A stretch of 64,000 nucleotides of DNA from UBA710 sp051656785. Its GTDB lineage: Bacteria; Bacillota_I; Bacilli_A; Mycoplasmatales; Metamycoplasmataceae. The notes under the pieces are model-generated. The model saw only the letters and a program-made list of their open reading frames with translations, was not told the origin of the DNA and searched no databases. Position 1 is the stretch's first letter. Each line of letters begins with the position of its first letter. A program made the translations under genes and the position numbers. Positions 1 to 10,449 of this stretch are shown in pieces. The stretch is taken from positions 1 to 64,000 of the forward strand of contig JBOFJK010000003.1 of the NCBI GenBank assembly GCA_051656785.1, given 5' to 3'.

Positions 1-120
1 GTTGTTGAACCATTTGAGGTTGTTGAACCATTTGAGGTTGTTGAACCATTTGAGGTTGTTGAACCATTTGAGGTTGTTGAACCATTTGAGGTTGTTGAAC
101 CATTTGAGGTTGTTGAACTA
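1..120. repeat. 18-bp tandem repeat, six full copies plus a partial one
   Basis: The unit gttgttgaaccatttgag is repeated perfectly from 1 to 108, then a 12-base partial copy ends the array at 120. It is coding on the minus strand and gives the peptide VQQPQM per unit. The array continues beyond the window, so the copy number is a minimum. Perfect identity between copies implies recent slippage or expansion. Confidence 0.95.
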
Positions 121-826
121 AGGATGCATTAAAATTCCTTAAACTTTCATTATTATGCATAAATGATTTTTGTCCAACTGACATATTATATATACTATCA
201 TTGTTGGTTTTATTTAAGCTGTTATTTTGAGAATCATATCAATCTTGACCAATTTTTCTTGCAATTCCTTTTATTCAATCTTGATTTATTGGATAATTTG
301 GGTCAATTTGTAATTGTTGGTTTTTCTGGCTATTATTATAATCATTAATCTTTTGATTATTTATTTGTAAGTTGTTATTGTTCATTTTATTTTGATTATT
401 CAATCTACTTCCTTGACTAGATGATGAATTAAAGTAATGATCATTATTTATTTTTAATGGAATTGTTCTACTTTTATTAATATTTTGATCTAAAAAAACA
501 GAATTTTGAAGAGACTTATCTTGAAAATTTGTTCCAATTGACTGAGTAGGTTGATATTTACTAGTGTTTTGAGAAATTTGTTGAGGAATTCTAATTGACT
601 GAGTAGGTTGATATTGAAAATTATTTTGATCATTCATTTGTGCAAATCTATTTTGTTGAGGAACCCTAATTGACTGAGTAGGTTGATACTTATTTTCAAT
701 TGGGAATAATTGATTAACCATTGTATTTTGAATTGGCGGAACCATACCATTTGGTAAGAAAATAGGTTTTGCTTGTTGAATATTCCTATCATTTAAGACA
801 ATGTTCTTATTAAATCTTGAATTTAT
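1..826 (-). CDS. Gln/Asn-rich tandem-repeat protein, C-terminus beyond window
   Basis: I do not recognise the family. Reading through one TGA, the protein is Gln/Asn-rich and hydrophilic with no signal peptide or membrane helix. It has three copies of a YQPTQSI(R) motif near the N-terminus and then an uninterrupted VQQPQM hexapeptide array that runs off the left edge. The first in-frame ATG is at 743-745, but no ribosome-binding site precedes it. An AAGAGG (plus-strand 835-840) sits 8 bases before an in-frame ATA at 824-826, which I take as the likely start. The next in-frame codon upstream of that region leads to a stop. A structural or surface-associated role is only a guess from the composition. 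Confidence 0.7.
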
Positions 827-978
827 GATATAAACCTCTTTTACTAAATATAATTATAAATGTTTTTTTTTAAATTTTAAAATTTTCCAAATTATTAAAA
901 ATAATCTAAAATAAGCAATATTTTTTTGAATTAAAACTTACTAAAACTATATTTATCAATATAATATATTAATTTATG

Positions 979-984
979 TATAAT
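979..984 (+). promoter_or_regulatory. -10 element for the DEAD-box helicase
   Basis: A perfect TATAAT lies about 100 bases before the helicase ATG in the 258-base AT-rich divergent intergenic region (827-1084). No convincing -35 is visible. If used, it leaves a long 5' untranslated leader, which is unusual in this window, where most leaders are short. Confidence 0.4.
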
Positions 985-1084
985 GTTATTACCTTGTTAA
1001 TTTTAAGTTAATATTTTATTACTAATACATTTAAAGAATTGATAGAAATTTCGGGAAGAAAAATAAAATTAGAAAAGAAAAGAA

Positions 1085-2776
1085 ATGTTATTTAAAGATA
1101 TAAAACAAATAAATGAAAATGTAATGAAGAGTCTTGAGGAGATGAATTTTACTAAAGCAACTCCTATTCAAAAAGAGACTTTTAAAGTTGCATTTGATGG
1201 CAAAGATGTAATTGGTCAAGCACAAACTGGCACAGGTAAAACTGGTGCCTTTGGAATTCCTATTGTTAATATGATTGATGAAAAGTCATTAAGCATAGAA
1301 CACTTAATTATCGCCCCTACTAGGGAACTGGCTTCACAAATCCACAAAGGTCTAAAAAATATAGGGAAATTTTCTAATGCAAAAGTTTGTTTGATTTTAG
1401 GCGGAAGTGGATATGATAGACAAGTTAGGGATTTAAAAGATAAGCCTCATATTGTTGTAGCAACACCGGGCAGAATTAATGATTTACTCAACAGCGGGAA
1501 AATATTTTTAAATAACATTAAAACATTCACTTTAGATGAAGCTGATGAATTATTAAATATTGGTTTTCAAAAAGATATTGAAAATATTATTACTTACTTA
1601 CCTCAAATAAGACAAAACTTCTTTTTCACAGCAACATTTAACAAAAAAACTAGAGACTTAGCTGCATTGATGACTAAAGATCCTGTTAATATTAATGTTT
1701 CTGAAGGTTTAAAATCTGCAACAACTATTACTCAAGAATTAGTAGTAGTAAGAGAAGGGAAAAAACTTTCTGTTTTAATGAAATTTCTTGAACTTTATAA
1801 ACCAAAATCAGTTGTTATTTTCGGTAGAACAAAAAGAAGAGTTGATGAATTGAATGAAGCCTTGAACCAATCAGGTTATTCATCAGCTGCTATTCAAGGC
1901 AACATGGAACAAAGAGAGAGAACATTTGTAATGGACAAATTTAGAAACCATGCAAAGACTATTTTAGTTGCAACAGATGTTATGGCTAGAGGAATTGATG
2001 TAGAGCATGTTGAATGAGTTGTTAATTTCGATTTACCTCAGGAAATTGAATATTATACTCATAGAATTGGTAGAGCAGGTAGAGCAGGTAGAAAAGGCTA
2101 TGCCCTTTCATTAGTAAAACCTGAAGAACTTGAGCATGTTAAGGAAATTTGTTCTAAAACCGGTTCAGTAATTGAAGAAATTCAAATTCCAAGTGACTTG
2201 GAAATTAGAGATGCTTGGAAAGCACATCTTACTGAATCATTACGTGAAATAATTGATTCATTCAAAGAAGATGATTCTGAATATCCAACATATTTAGAAA
2301 AAGAATTATTAAGAGATTATACTTCAGAAGAATTATCAATTTTATTAGCAAAATATATATTGGACAAAAAAACTTCCTCTTCTAAAATTACTTTAACTCC
2401 TGAACCTGCCGTTGCTTCAAAAGGAAATAGAGGTAGAAATAGAGGCAATGGACATCGTGACCGTCGTGGCGGAGGATCTAGAGGTAATTTTGGAAGTGGC
2501 AACTTTGGTGGTGAAAGAAGAAACTATGGTGGAGATCGCTCATCATATAATAATGGTGAAAGAAGAAACTATAGTGGTAACCGTGATGGACAATCACAAG
2601 GCACTGAAAGAAGAAGTTATGGTGGAGATCGCAATAATTTAGGTAGAGAAAGAAGAAGTTATGGTGGTGAACGTAGTAATTCAACACAAAATTCTGAAAG
2701 AAGACAGTTTAGGTCAAGTGATCGTGGTTCTTCTTCATCATATGGTGGTGAGAGAAGATCTAGAAGAGAAGAGTAA
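1085..2776 (+). CDS. DEAD-box ATP-dependent RNA helicase with RG-rich tail
   Basis: ATP-dependent RNA helicase of the DeaD/CshA type, expected to act in the cytoplasm in mRNA turnover, cold adaptation or ribosome assembly. The protein has 563 residues across one TGA (2015-2017). Visible motifs are the Q motif (FTKATPIQ), Walker A AQTGTGKT (46-53), DEAD at 151-154, and HRIGRAGR in the second RecA domain. From about residue 435 the tail is basic and repetitive, with GGERR-x-YGG-x-R units typical of RNA-binding RGG regions. It stands alone, between a divergent repeat protein and a terminator-like hairpin. The family is certain; the exact orthologue (deaD or cshA) is not. Confidence 0.96.
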
Positions 2777-2845
2777 TTAAATCTTCAATTAAAATATGGC
2801 CAATTTGGTTTTTTAATTAAAGATTTAATTAAAAAATCAAAGATT
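2775..2845 (+). terminator. Long hairpin after the helicase gene
   Basis: A 20-base arm at 2775-2794 is complementary, with one mismatch, to 2811-2830. It begins inside the helicase stop codon. An A- and T-rich stretch follows. It is likely to end transcription of the helicase before the lipoprotein gene. Confidence 0.65.
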
Positions 2846-2936
2846 TTTTATTGTTAATGAAAAATAACTTAATCTTTTAAATTTGATATTAAATTATATA
2901 TATAATCAAATAATAAAGAAGATTATGGAGGTATAT

Positions 2937-4352
2937 ATGTTAACAAAAACAATATTTAAAATTTTAGGAAGTGCAATGGTATTTTCACCACTTGTTGTGG
3001 TTGCTTCATGTAGTAGTTCAACTGATAATAAGGTAGAAGAAGTTGTTGAAAAAGATATTAAAGTTGCTACATTTAATATTTCATTTGCAACAGATGGAGA
3101 TAGCAATGAAACATATAAGAGATGATTTGACTACCTATCAATCAATAGAATGGAACAAGATAGATTAGTTAAGAAAATTAAAGACGGAATTGAAATGGAA
3201 CCTACTGAGAGGGTTCTTGCTGAAAGGGTTGTGCAAGTAAGAAATATTGCTGCAATTATTCAAAAAAATAAACCAGATGTTATTGTTCTAAATGAATTTA
3301 ATAATGAAGGTAATGGAGAAAACAAACAAATAATGAAATTATTCCAAGATAATTTCTTATCATTTGGGCAAAGTATGAATAGTATTGATGGAGGAGAAGA
3401 ATTACAACCAATTATTTATCCTTTTTATGAAACATATGCAACTAATACTGGACTAAAATCACATATGGATCTTGATAATGATGGAATTATTGGTGATAAT
3501 CCAGAAGATGCTTATGGTTTTGGTTATTACCATGGTCACTATGCTTTTGGTGTAATGTCTAAGTATGAAATTGACAAACAAAATACAAGAACATTCCAAG
3601 AGTTCAAATGAAAAGATATGCCAAATGCTAAAATACCTAAAATCATTGTTGATAATGGGAAAATACCAGCCGGAATGGCAGTTGGAGATGATTGATATAC
3701 ACAGGAAGAATGAGATAATTTACGTTTATCTTCAAAAAATCATGTTGATGTACCAATTAATATAAAGTTTGGGAATGAAACACAAAATATTCATTTATTA
3801 ATTTCACATCCAACTCCTCCATCTTTTGAATTAGGTGGAACTAATGTTAATTTAGAAAGAAATTTAGCTGAGGTACAATTTTGAAGAGAATATATTGACA
3901 ATAATTCAGTTATTTATGATGACAAAGGAAAAATTGGTGGAATCGATGGAACAAAAGAAAAATTCATTATTCTAGGTGATTTAAATGCTGATAACTTGCA
4001 TGGTAATACATCTACGAGAGATACAGGAATGCAAAGTTTAATTAAATCTAATCATTTAAATCATAGTGTTATTAATGGTTCACTTCTACCAACAAGTATT
4101 GGTGGTGCAGCTGAAAATAATCAATATAATCACCCTAAACCAGAAACTCGAACTAGTGTTTTTGGTCTAAGAGTTGATTGAGCGCTTCCATCAGTGAATC
4201 TTAATACTATTGATTCAGGTGTTTATTGACAAGCAGAAGGTGAAGAAGGCAGATTATTATTTAATGATATAAGAATTGGAAAATGAGGAAATAGTAAAGA
4301 AATATCTTCTGACCATAGATTTGTTTGAGTAACAATCCGTTTACAATCCTAA
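2937..4352 (+). CDS. Lipoprotein of the endonuclease/exonuclease/phosphatase family
   Basis: A secreted, lipid-anchored phosphodiesterase of 471 residues, probably a nuclease that helps scavenge nucleotides at the cell surface. The start is the ATG after GGAGG (2928-2932), which gives a signal peptide ending in the lipobox VVASC. Family motifs are LNEFNNE early on (metal-binding Glu), HPTPP in the middle, LGDLNAD (Asp348, Asn350) and SDHRF (Asp459, His460) near the end. Eight or more TGA codons encode Trp. A TATAAT at 2901-2906 may be its -10. Substrate cannot be told from sequence: membrane nuclease, sphingomyelinase-like or phosphatase activity all fit the fold. Confidence 0.88.
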
Positions 4353-4390
4353 TATATTGTCAATTTAATAAATAATATATATAACACATT

Positions 4391-4428
4391 AATATTTTCA
4401 TTGATTAAATAAATGAAAATATTTTTTT
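4391..4428 (+). terminator. Rho-independent terminator after the lipoprotein nuclease gene
   Basis: Perfect 12-base stem aatattttcatt (4391-4402) with aatgaaaatatt (4412-4423), a 9-base loop, and a T run continuing to 4428. Confidence 0.85.
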
Positions 4429-4474
4429 ACAAAATTAATAAATATTTTACAAAATTTGTAAAATATGCTATCAT
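4425..4474 (+). promoter_or_regulatory. Operator palindrome and promoter of the HTH/OLD-ATPase operon
   Basis: A perfect 25-base palindrome spans 4442-4466: arm ATATTTTACAAA, central A, then its reverse complement. The core ttttacaaaatt also occurs exactly 20 bases upstream (4425-4436 and 4445-4456), about two helical turns away. The palindrome abuts a TATCAT -10-like hexamer (4469-4474) preceded by TG at the extended -10 position, and the ATG of the HTH gene follows 6 bases later. The layout fits autorepression by the HTH protein, which is inference. Confidence 0.7.
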
Positions 4475-4480
4475 AAATTT

Positions 4481-4864
4481 ATGAGTATATATCAAAAATT
4501 AAGGAAAAAAGACTTTACAGTAACTGAGCTTTCAGAATATTTAGAAATAACAAGACCAACAATGTATAAGTATTTTGAGTTATATGATAATAAAAAATAT
4601 AGTCAAATACCCAAAGAGATTTTAAATTTTTTTAAACTTTTATCAAAAAATCCTTTAATTGGTAAAAGGTATTTAATTAAATACTTAATTGATGATTACA
4701 AAAAAGATGATTATGAAAAGCATCAAACATTAGTAGCTTTTATAATGAAACATAATCCCAAATTAAGATATGAAGAAATTAATCTAATTATAAAATGCAT
4801 AACTGATAAAAAACTCATTAAAAAACTATTAGAAGTTGTTGAAAAGGAGAAAGATAATGAATAG
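4481..4864 (+). CDS. Small helix-turn-helix protein, probable operon regulator
   Basis: A 127-residue cytoplasmic protein. Residues about 12-34 (TVTELSEYLEITRPTMYKYFE) read as a helix-turn-helix of the TetR-like N-terminal kind. The rest is helical and Lys/Glu-rich with no recognisable ligand domain. The gene directly follows the operator palindrome, with the -10 only 6 bases before the ATG, so its transcript may be leaderless. It overlaps the OLD-ATPase gene by 8 bases, indicating one operon and coupled translation. It probably controls that operon. It could instead be an effector partner of the ATPase. Confidence 0.75.
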   Translation: MSIYQKLRKKDFTVTELSEYLEITRPTMYKYFELYDNKKYSQIPKEILNFFKLLSKNPLIGKRYLIKYLIDDYKKDDYEKHQTLVAFIMKHNPKLRYEEINLIIKCITDKKLIKKLLEVVEKEKDNE

Positions 4865-6812
4865 AAAAAATATTATAAGTAGAAAAGTAAGTATTAAAAA
4901 TTTTAGAAATATTATTACACCCACTAATGAACAACATCTTGAAAATCTAAAAAATTATAGACAAGATGGCAATGAATTGATTTTAAATCATAATAATAGA
5001 GAAGGTGGAGTAGTTCTTTTGATTGGTCCTAATAATTCAGGTAAATCAAATATTTTAGATGCGATTGAATATTATAGATCAAGTATCAAAGAAAGAAAAC
5101 CGGCTAGTAATTATGGGCATGATTTTACAAACTTTTATTTATATAAATGATATGACATAAAAAATGTTCAACCTAATTGATACCATACTGATAAAGAAAA
5201 AGCTAAATATATTACAAGTGTTGAAATAAGTAATTTTAATAGTAATTTATATTCAGTTGAAGAAATATCTCAATCAGAAATTTTTAATGATTTATATTGA
5301 GATAGAATCATAAAAAGTAAATGTTACAACAAAGCATGAAGCAAGAATAAAGATGAAGTTCTTATTACTTTAACTAATGAAGGTAAGTTCAGTAAATTTC
5401 TAGCTACAATAATTTGAATTTTTAGCAACATTAAATTTGGAGTTGAAGCAAGTTTAATAGAATTACCTAAACAAGATATTATTCAATTATCTAAAAAAAA
5501 TTTTAATTCATTAAGATGACTCATAAGTGGTGAAGATTGGCTTTGTAAAATTATGAGAGATAATGAAATCATTAATGTTATTAGATATGATGAAAAATTT
5601 GAGGAAATAATTGATAAAGATCTTGACATTAATTTAATAGGCAACAAAAGTTTTGTCAACAAATTTTTTGCAGCAATCAATAATGGTTCAGAATTAAGAA
5701 ATAAATACCTTGAAGTTTATAAAAACAAGAAACAATTCAATTGTGAGAAGTTCTCCATTTATGAAGATATAATTCATAGAATTAATAAAAGTTTAATTGA
5801 TGTTTCAAATAAATTTAATGAATTATATTCTTTATCTAATGAAAAATATATCTTTGAATTAAGGAGAAAAGAAAAAAATAATATTTATAGATTGTCTTTA
5901 TTTTTACAAGATAAAAATAATGAAAATGTTATGATTAATCTTGATGAACAATCATGAGGATTTAAATGATTCTTTAATTTCTTCTTTAATGTATTTTCAA
6001 ATAAAATGCCATATCCTGGAGATATAATTCTTTTAGAAGAACCTGGTGTTAATCTTCATGTTGAAGGACAAAGAAAATGAATGAAATTTGTCAGAGAATT
6101 TGCTGAAACAAATAAATTAACATTTGTAATAACAACCCACTCTCCATTTCTAATTAATCCTGATCGATTAGATGAAATAAGAATTATTTATAAAGAGGGG
6201 AAATATTGTAAAATTAATAATTATTTTTATGTAAATGTTGATGAAAGTGAAAATAGTCAAGATAGTCTTGAAAGCATAAAAAAATCAATGACATTTCAAA
6301 ATATGACATCAATAATTTATGGAAATGATAATAGTAAATTTTATTTAGTTGAAGATATTATTGATTATGCAACATTAACCTTCTTTAAAAGAATTGATGA
6401 AAAATATAATGGATTACACTTTATGCCTATAAATGGATTGGGTAAGCAAAATATGGATGATAAAAAGAACGAATTGTTAATTGATAAAATCCTCAATATT
6501 TATGGAAATAATGTAAAAATTTTAATTGATAATGTCGAAGCTGGAAAAAAATTTGAAAAATTTAACAAAGATTTTAAAACAGGGTTGGAAATTTTCAAAC
6601 TTTCTGACTCAAATAAGAACAACACTGGTATTGAGTCATTATTTTTTAAAGATGATTTACAACTTATTCAAAACTCCAAAGAAGATGAAAATGCAAAAAA
6701 TGCATTTGAATCTCTAGGTCTATTAGCACTTTCTAGAAAACCTGAGAATTATTTCTCATTAGAAACAATTAACAATTTCAAAAATGTTTTTGATAAATTA
6801 CTAGAAAATTAA
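4857..6812 (+). CDS. OLD-family ATPase with C-terminal TOPRIM region
   Basis: An AAA/ABC-type ATPase of 651 residues, like the overcoming-lysogenization-defect (OLD) proteins that occur in phage-defence loci. An AAGGAG (4846-4851) fixes the start. Walker A is GPNNSGKSN (57-65); Walker B is ILLEEPGVNLH near 390; the H-loop is TTHSPFLIN near 428. After it comes a TOPRIM-like region: LVEDIIDYATL with Glu499, LIDNVEAGKK with Asp558, and a later GIESLFF. In active TOPRIM nucleases the second motif is normally DxD; here the second Asp is replaced by Val560. Many TGA codons are Trp. The partner is the HTH gene upstream; a convergent nuclease-helicase lies 31 bases downstream. Confidence 0.88.
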
Positions 6813-6843
6813 TTAATTTTTAATATTCATCCTATTGTCATAA

Positions 6844-8700
6844 TTATTTAATGTGCTTCTTAAAATATTCTCTAACTTGTGGATCTCTTATAAAAACATA
6901 TGTACCTAATTTTCCTCTAGATAATAGTATTCTATAAATATTTTTTATTAATTCAGTAAGCTTCTTATTATCATTCTTCAATCCTTTTTTACCTTCAATG
7001 TCAAAATACTCATCATACTCAGCATATAAATCACCATTTTCATTTATTTTTAAATCATTTCCGATGATTACAGCACAATACTCAAATTCTAAACCTTGTG
7101 TTGTATGAACACAACCTGCCTGTGGAACTCCCTTATCATCTTTAACTGCTCATAGCATTTTACCATCATTAATATTTCAAGCAATTTCATAGTCATGCTC
7201 AGGTATTTTAATATCTCTATTGATTTTTAAGTCAGAAATATCCATTTTTTTAGTCTCTCATTTTCATGCAAATCCTGAAACTATTCTTGATTTATCAAAC
7301 CCTTCATCTTTTCTTTTTTGTAATAAAATTTCCATTTCTTGAGGAGTTTCACAAAGTTTAAAGTCATATTTAGCATCTTCATTAAGATAAAAATTAGCAC
7401 TACCATTTCCAATTTGTAAAACTGTTTCTAAGGCATTAATGTATCCTTTGGCGCCTAAGCATCTAAATTGTGTGTCAAGAGTATAATTTTCACCTTTAAA
7501 TATTTTTTTATTGATTAATAGAGATAAATCTTCAATATTTGAATTTGTTCCAATATCTGTTTTTCTAATTACCTGTTTTTCATCAATAAAAAAAACTGTA
7601 TTTTTTGAAGCATTCAAAACATCCTGAATTTGATTCTTACCCTTATACATATATGCTTGCTTTTTTAATCTATGCGCCTCATCAACAATAATTCAATCAT
7701 AAGAGTCTTTATTAACATTCCATAAACTGGATGAACCTTTAATTATTGCATCTAAAATAAATTCATTTTTTGACCCTTTTAATGAATATATAATGGCATT
7801 TTTATATGATGCATTTGGTGCAACATATAAAACATTCTTTTTCTTTTGTATCAATGAGACCAATAGATTTAATGCAACAACAGATTTACCAGTTCCTGGA
7901 TTACCATTAATTAAAAAAACATTGTCTCTTTCATTAGTTTTTGACATAATATTTTCATAAACAATTTTTTGAGAATCAATCATCACATATTCTTCTTTAC
8001 CTTGAAGCATATTCTTAATAGTATCAATAAGTTTTTTAGAAGGAATGATTTCACTTTTTTCAATATCATAAAGAATTTGTTTGCCCTTACCTTTTCCAAC
8101 AAGAGAAATAATTTTGTTTTGTAGTTTCAAAAAATCATTTTTAAAATAAAGTGGGTTCATTTCTACATATTGGTAAGCATCACTGCTTTTAAGGCTTATA
8201 TTTTCTTTTTCATCAGCATTATGCAAGTAAGCACATGAATAACCATTCATTCTTTGTTCTCTCACATTTTTATTAAAATCTTTTATTAAATGAAGGTATT
8301 GCATCGCTTGATAAGAAGGATGAAGCACTTCTCTATTTCCCTTTCCAACATATGTTTCAACTAAGTCACGTTTATTAGTATCTCTTGCTAAAGTTCATTG
8401 CTTTAATTCAATAATCATAAAATTATTAACATCTTTATCATCTTTTCCGAAAATCATAAAATCAATTCTCTTATTTGAATAAGGTATTTTATACTCTATT
8501 GCAACATAAGCATCATCTGCAATTTCCTCAGTATCTATGGTATCTTTTATTGGACGCATAGAATTAACTCATGATCTAATTTCCGCTAGTGATCCACCAC
8601 CAATCCCAAGCTTAACCATATTATTTTTTATTTTGTCCGATATTTCATTAAATTTAACATCTTTAATAAAGTTATTTTTTGTATTTTCATATATTATCAT
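6844..8700 (-). CDS. PD-(D/E)XK nuclease-SF1 helicase fusion (DUF2075 type)
   Basis: A 618-residue two-domain protein. The N-terminal part has a restriction-enzyme-like core: RIDFMIFGKD (Asp80), then FMIIELKQW (Glu98, Lys100). The C-terminal part is a DUF2075/Schlafen-3-like helicase with Walker A GNPGTGKS (266-273), IIVDEAHR (DEAH 340-343), a DTQFRC sensor and a late GCVHTTQGLEFEY motif. Such fusions are common in defence islands and may cut and unwind foreign DNA. The gene converges on the OLD-ATPase gene. The sequence GGGATATCATA just before the ATG also precedes the ATA start of whiA. The ATG at 8698-8700 is chosen, but the ATA just before it is possible. Confidence 0.88.
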
Positions 8701-8811
8701 TATGATATCCCATCTTTAACAAAATCTATTAGATATAAAAAAATTATATACTATTGTTTGTTACACAAATATTTTTCATTAATGTAGAAATTAAGTTATA
8801 TATAATTTAAT

Positions 8812-10122
8812 TTAATTTAATAAACTTGATGATTTAAAACCTGTAATTTTAAAATAAACATTCACAAAATTTTCCTGATTATTTATTTCAAAAACTCTAA
8901 TTACAACATCCACTTCATTGTCAACTTCTGAATTAACCATTGCCCGAAAAATCAAGAAGTCAAATCCATCTTCTAATATTGGAATATTGGCAAAACGTTT
9001 TAGTGTTTCAATCTTCCCCACTTGAGTTTCATCAGTTTCAATAAGTGAAACAACTTCTTCACAATTACTATTAGGTTCTATTGTTTCAATTGGATTATAA
9101 AATTTTGATGCTTGTATATCAAGACGAGTTGTTAGTCCGGTAATTTGAAAAACAACATCTTCTTTATTTACAGGATTATTAATTTCAAAAACTCTAACAA
9201 TTACATCAACCACATTTTTTACTCTTCCATTAACTCTAGCAAGCAATATTTCAAATTCAAAATACTCATCTATTATTGGAATATTAACATAATTTCTTAG
9301 AACATTAAGTTTTTCAATAGAATTCTGAGCTGATTGAATAATTGTTGCAAGGACTTCAGAAGCTGTTTCGGGTTTTGTAGTTAATGCCGGTTTTTTAAAT
9401 AATGATGCTTGTATATCAAGACGAGTTGTTAGTCCAGTAATTTGAAAAACAACATCTTCTTTATTTATAGGATTATTAATTTCAAAAACTCTAATCCTAA
9501 CATCAACAGATGTATTTAGACTACTGCTATTATTAACCATAGCTTCTAAAATTAGAAAGTCAAACCTTCAATCTATTATAGGAATGATAGCGAAACACTT
9601 TAGTGCTTCAACTTTTTCTGATTGAGTTTTGGCAGTTTCAATAAGTGAAACCACTTCTTCTCAAGCACTATTAGGTTTTGTTGTCTCATTTGAGATGTTA
9701 AATTTCTTTATCTCTGAATCAAGATCTGCCTCTAACTCTGCATTAAATCCTGTAATTTTTAAAACTACATTTTTGAAATTATTTTTATTTTTAATTTCAA
9801 ATATTTTTATTGATACATTAACCCTTTCATTATCAATAAGGGCTGATAAAACTTCAAAGTCAAATTCAATTGGTAATTGTGGTACATTTGCAAAAAAAGT
9901 TAGTGCATCATGTTTTTCTTGCGGGGTTTTAGCATTATTAATTCTAGCAATAGCATCTACAGAAGTTATATCTTTTGTAGTGATTGAAGGTTTTTCTAAT
10001 TCTTCAATATTAATTTTATCATCTATTTTTTCAAACATTGAAGAACAAGAAAACACAGTTACTATTGGAAGGATAGTAAGTAGTGAAGAACCAAATCATA
10101 ATTTCAATTTCTTAATTTTTAT
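8812..10122 (-). CDS. Lipoprotein with four ~100-residue repeats
   Basis: An unrecognised surface lipoprotein. With an ATA start at 10120-10122, six bases after GAGG, it has 436 residues and a classic signal, KIKKLKLWFGSS...VTVFSC, with the lipid-modified Cys at 26. An ATG at 10168-10170 is also in frame but lacks a ribosome-binding site and would add 16 odd residues. Four repeats follow. Each has a helical ...EALKxFANIPI segment, FDFLI..AMVN, then VDVxIRVFEINN and VVFQITGL. The spacing between the two central copies is exactly 99 codons. It lies between two nuclease-helicase genes. Function is unknown; adhesion or antigenic variation is a guess. Confidence 0.8.
9106..9494 (-). repeat. Near-identical ~90-bp direct repeats inside the lipoprotein gene
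   Basis: Bases 9106-9197 and 9403-9494 match with very few differences (I see three, at 9143, 9177 and the end), offset by exactly 297 bases. The flanking parts of the same protein repeats are much more diverged, so this stretch was recently duplicated or converted. Confidence 0.85.
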
Positions 10123-10449
10123 AAGCAACCTCAAATTCTTTTTGTTTTCATAATGAATCCAACAAAACATAAATCTTTTAATGGTAAGATAAATTATACA
10201 TTATTTATCAAAATAAAGATTTTAAAAATTATTAATTATTTAATAAATAATTATCATGAAGAAATTATCAAACATCTTCATAATTGTGTGAATTATTGAG
10301 CCATAATTTATTTTGGTTCAAGTAATATGTAGTTTTAATCACAATTGTGACCTAATATAAAGAAAATTAATTTTTTAAAAAGGATATTATTTATATAATT
10401 ACATTTGTACAAATATAAGTGCAATAAACATTAAAAAGAAATAGGAATT
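10123..10449. other. Divergent intergenic region, no gene seen
   Basis: AT-rich spacer between the repeat lipoprotein and the second nuclease-helicase. It contains a perfect 10-base palindrome cacaattgtg (10340-10349) and a TATAAT at 10394-10399 that could serve the rightward gene. I see no RNA gene or coding frame. Confidence 0.5.

Noticed and set aside
1..120. Possible CRISPR array
   Set aside because: The 18-base units are contiguous with no spacers, and they encode a hexapeptide repeat in frame with the minus-strand gene.
163..348. Plus-strand open frame opposite the repeat protein
   Set aside because: It is the reverse-strand shadow of the Gln-rich gene, rich in Tyr/Phe/Leu as expected from that, and lacks a ribosome-binding site.
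2412..2687. Alternative frames over the helicase tail
   Set aside because: They arise from the repetitive RG-coding sequence; the helicase frame is clearly the real one.
1085..2776. Two separate genes for the helicase, split at 2015-2017
   Set aside because: The break is a TGA read as Trp; motifs of the second RecA domain continue in frame across it. The same reasoning joins the split frames in all other genes here.
9629..10153. 174-codon plus-strand frame over the repeat lipoprotein
   Set aside because: It mirrors the minus-strand lipoprotein, which has a lipobox and protein repeats; the plus frame is Ser/Phe/Ile-rich without such support.
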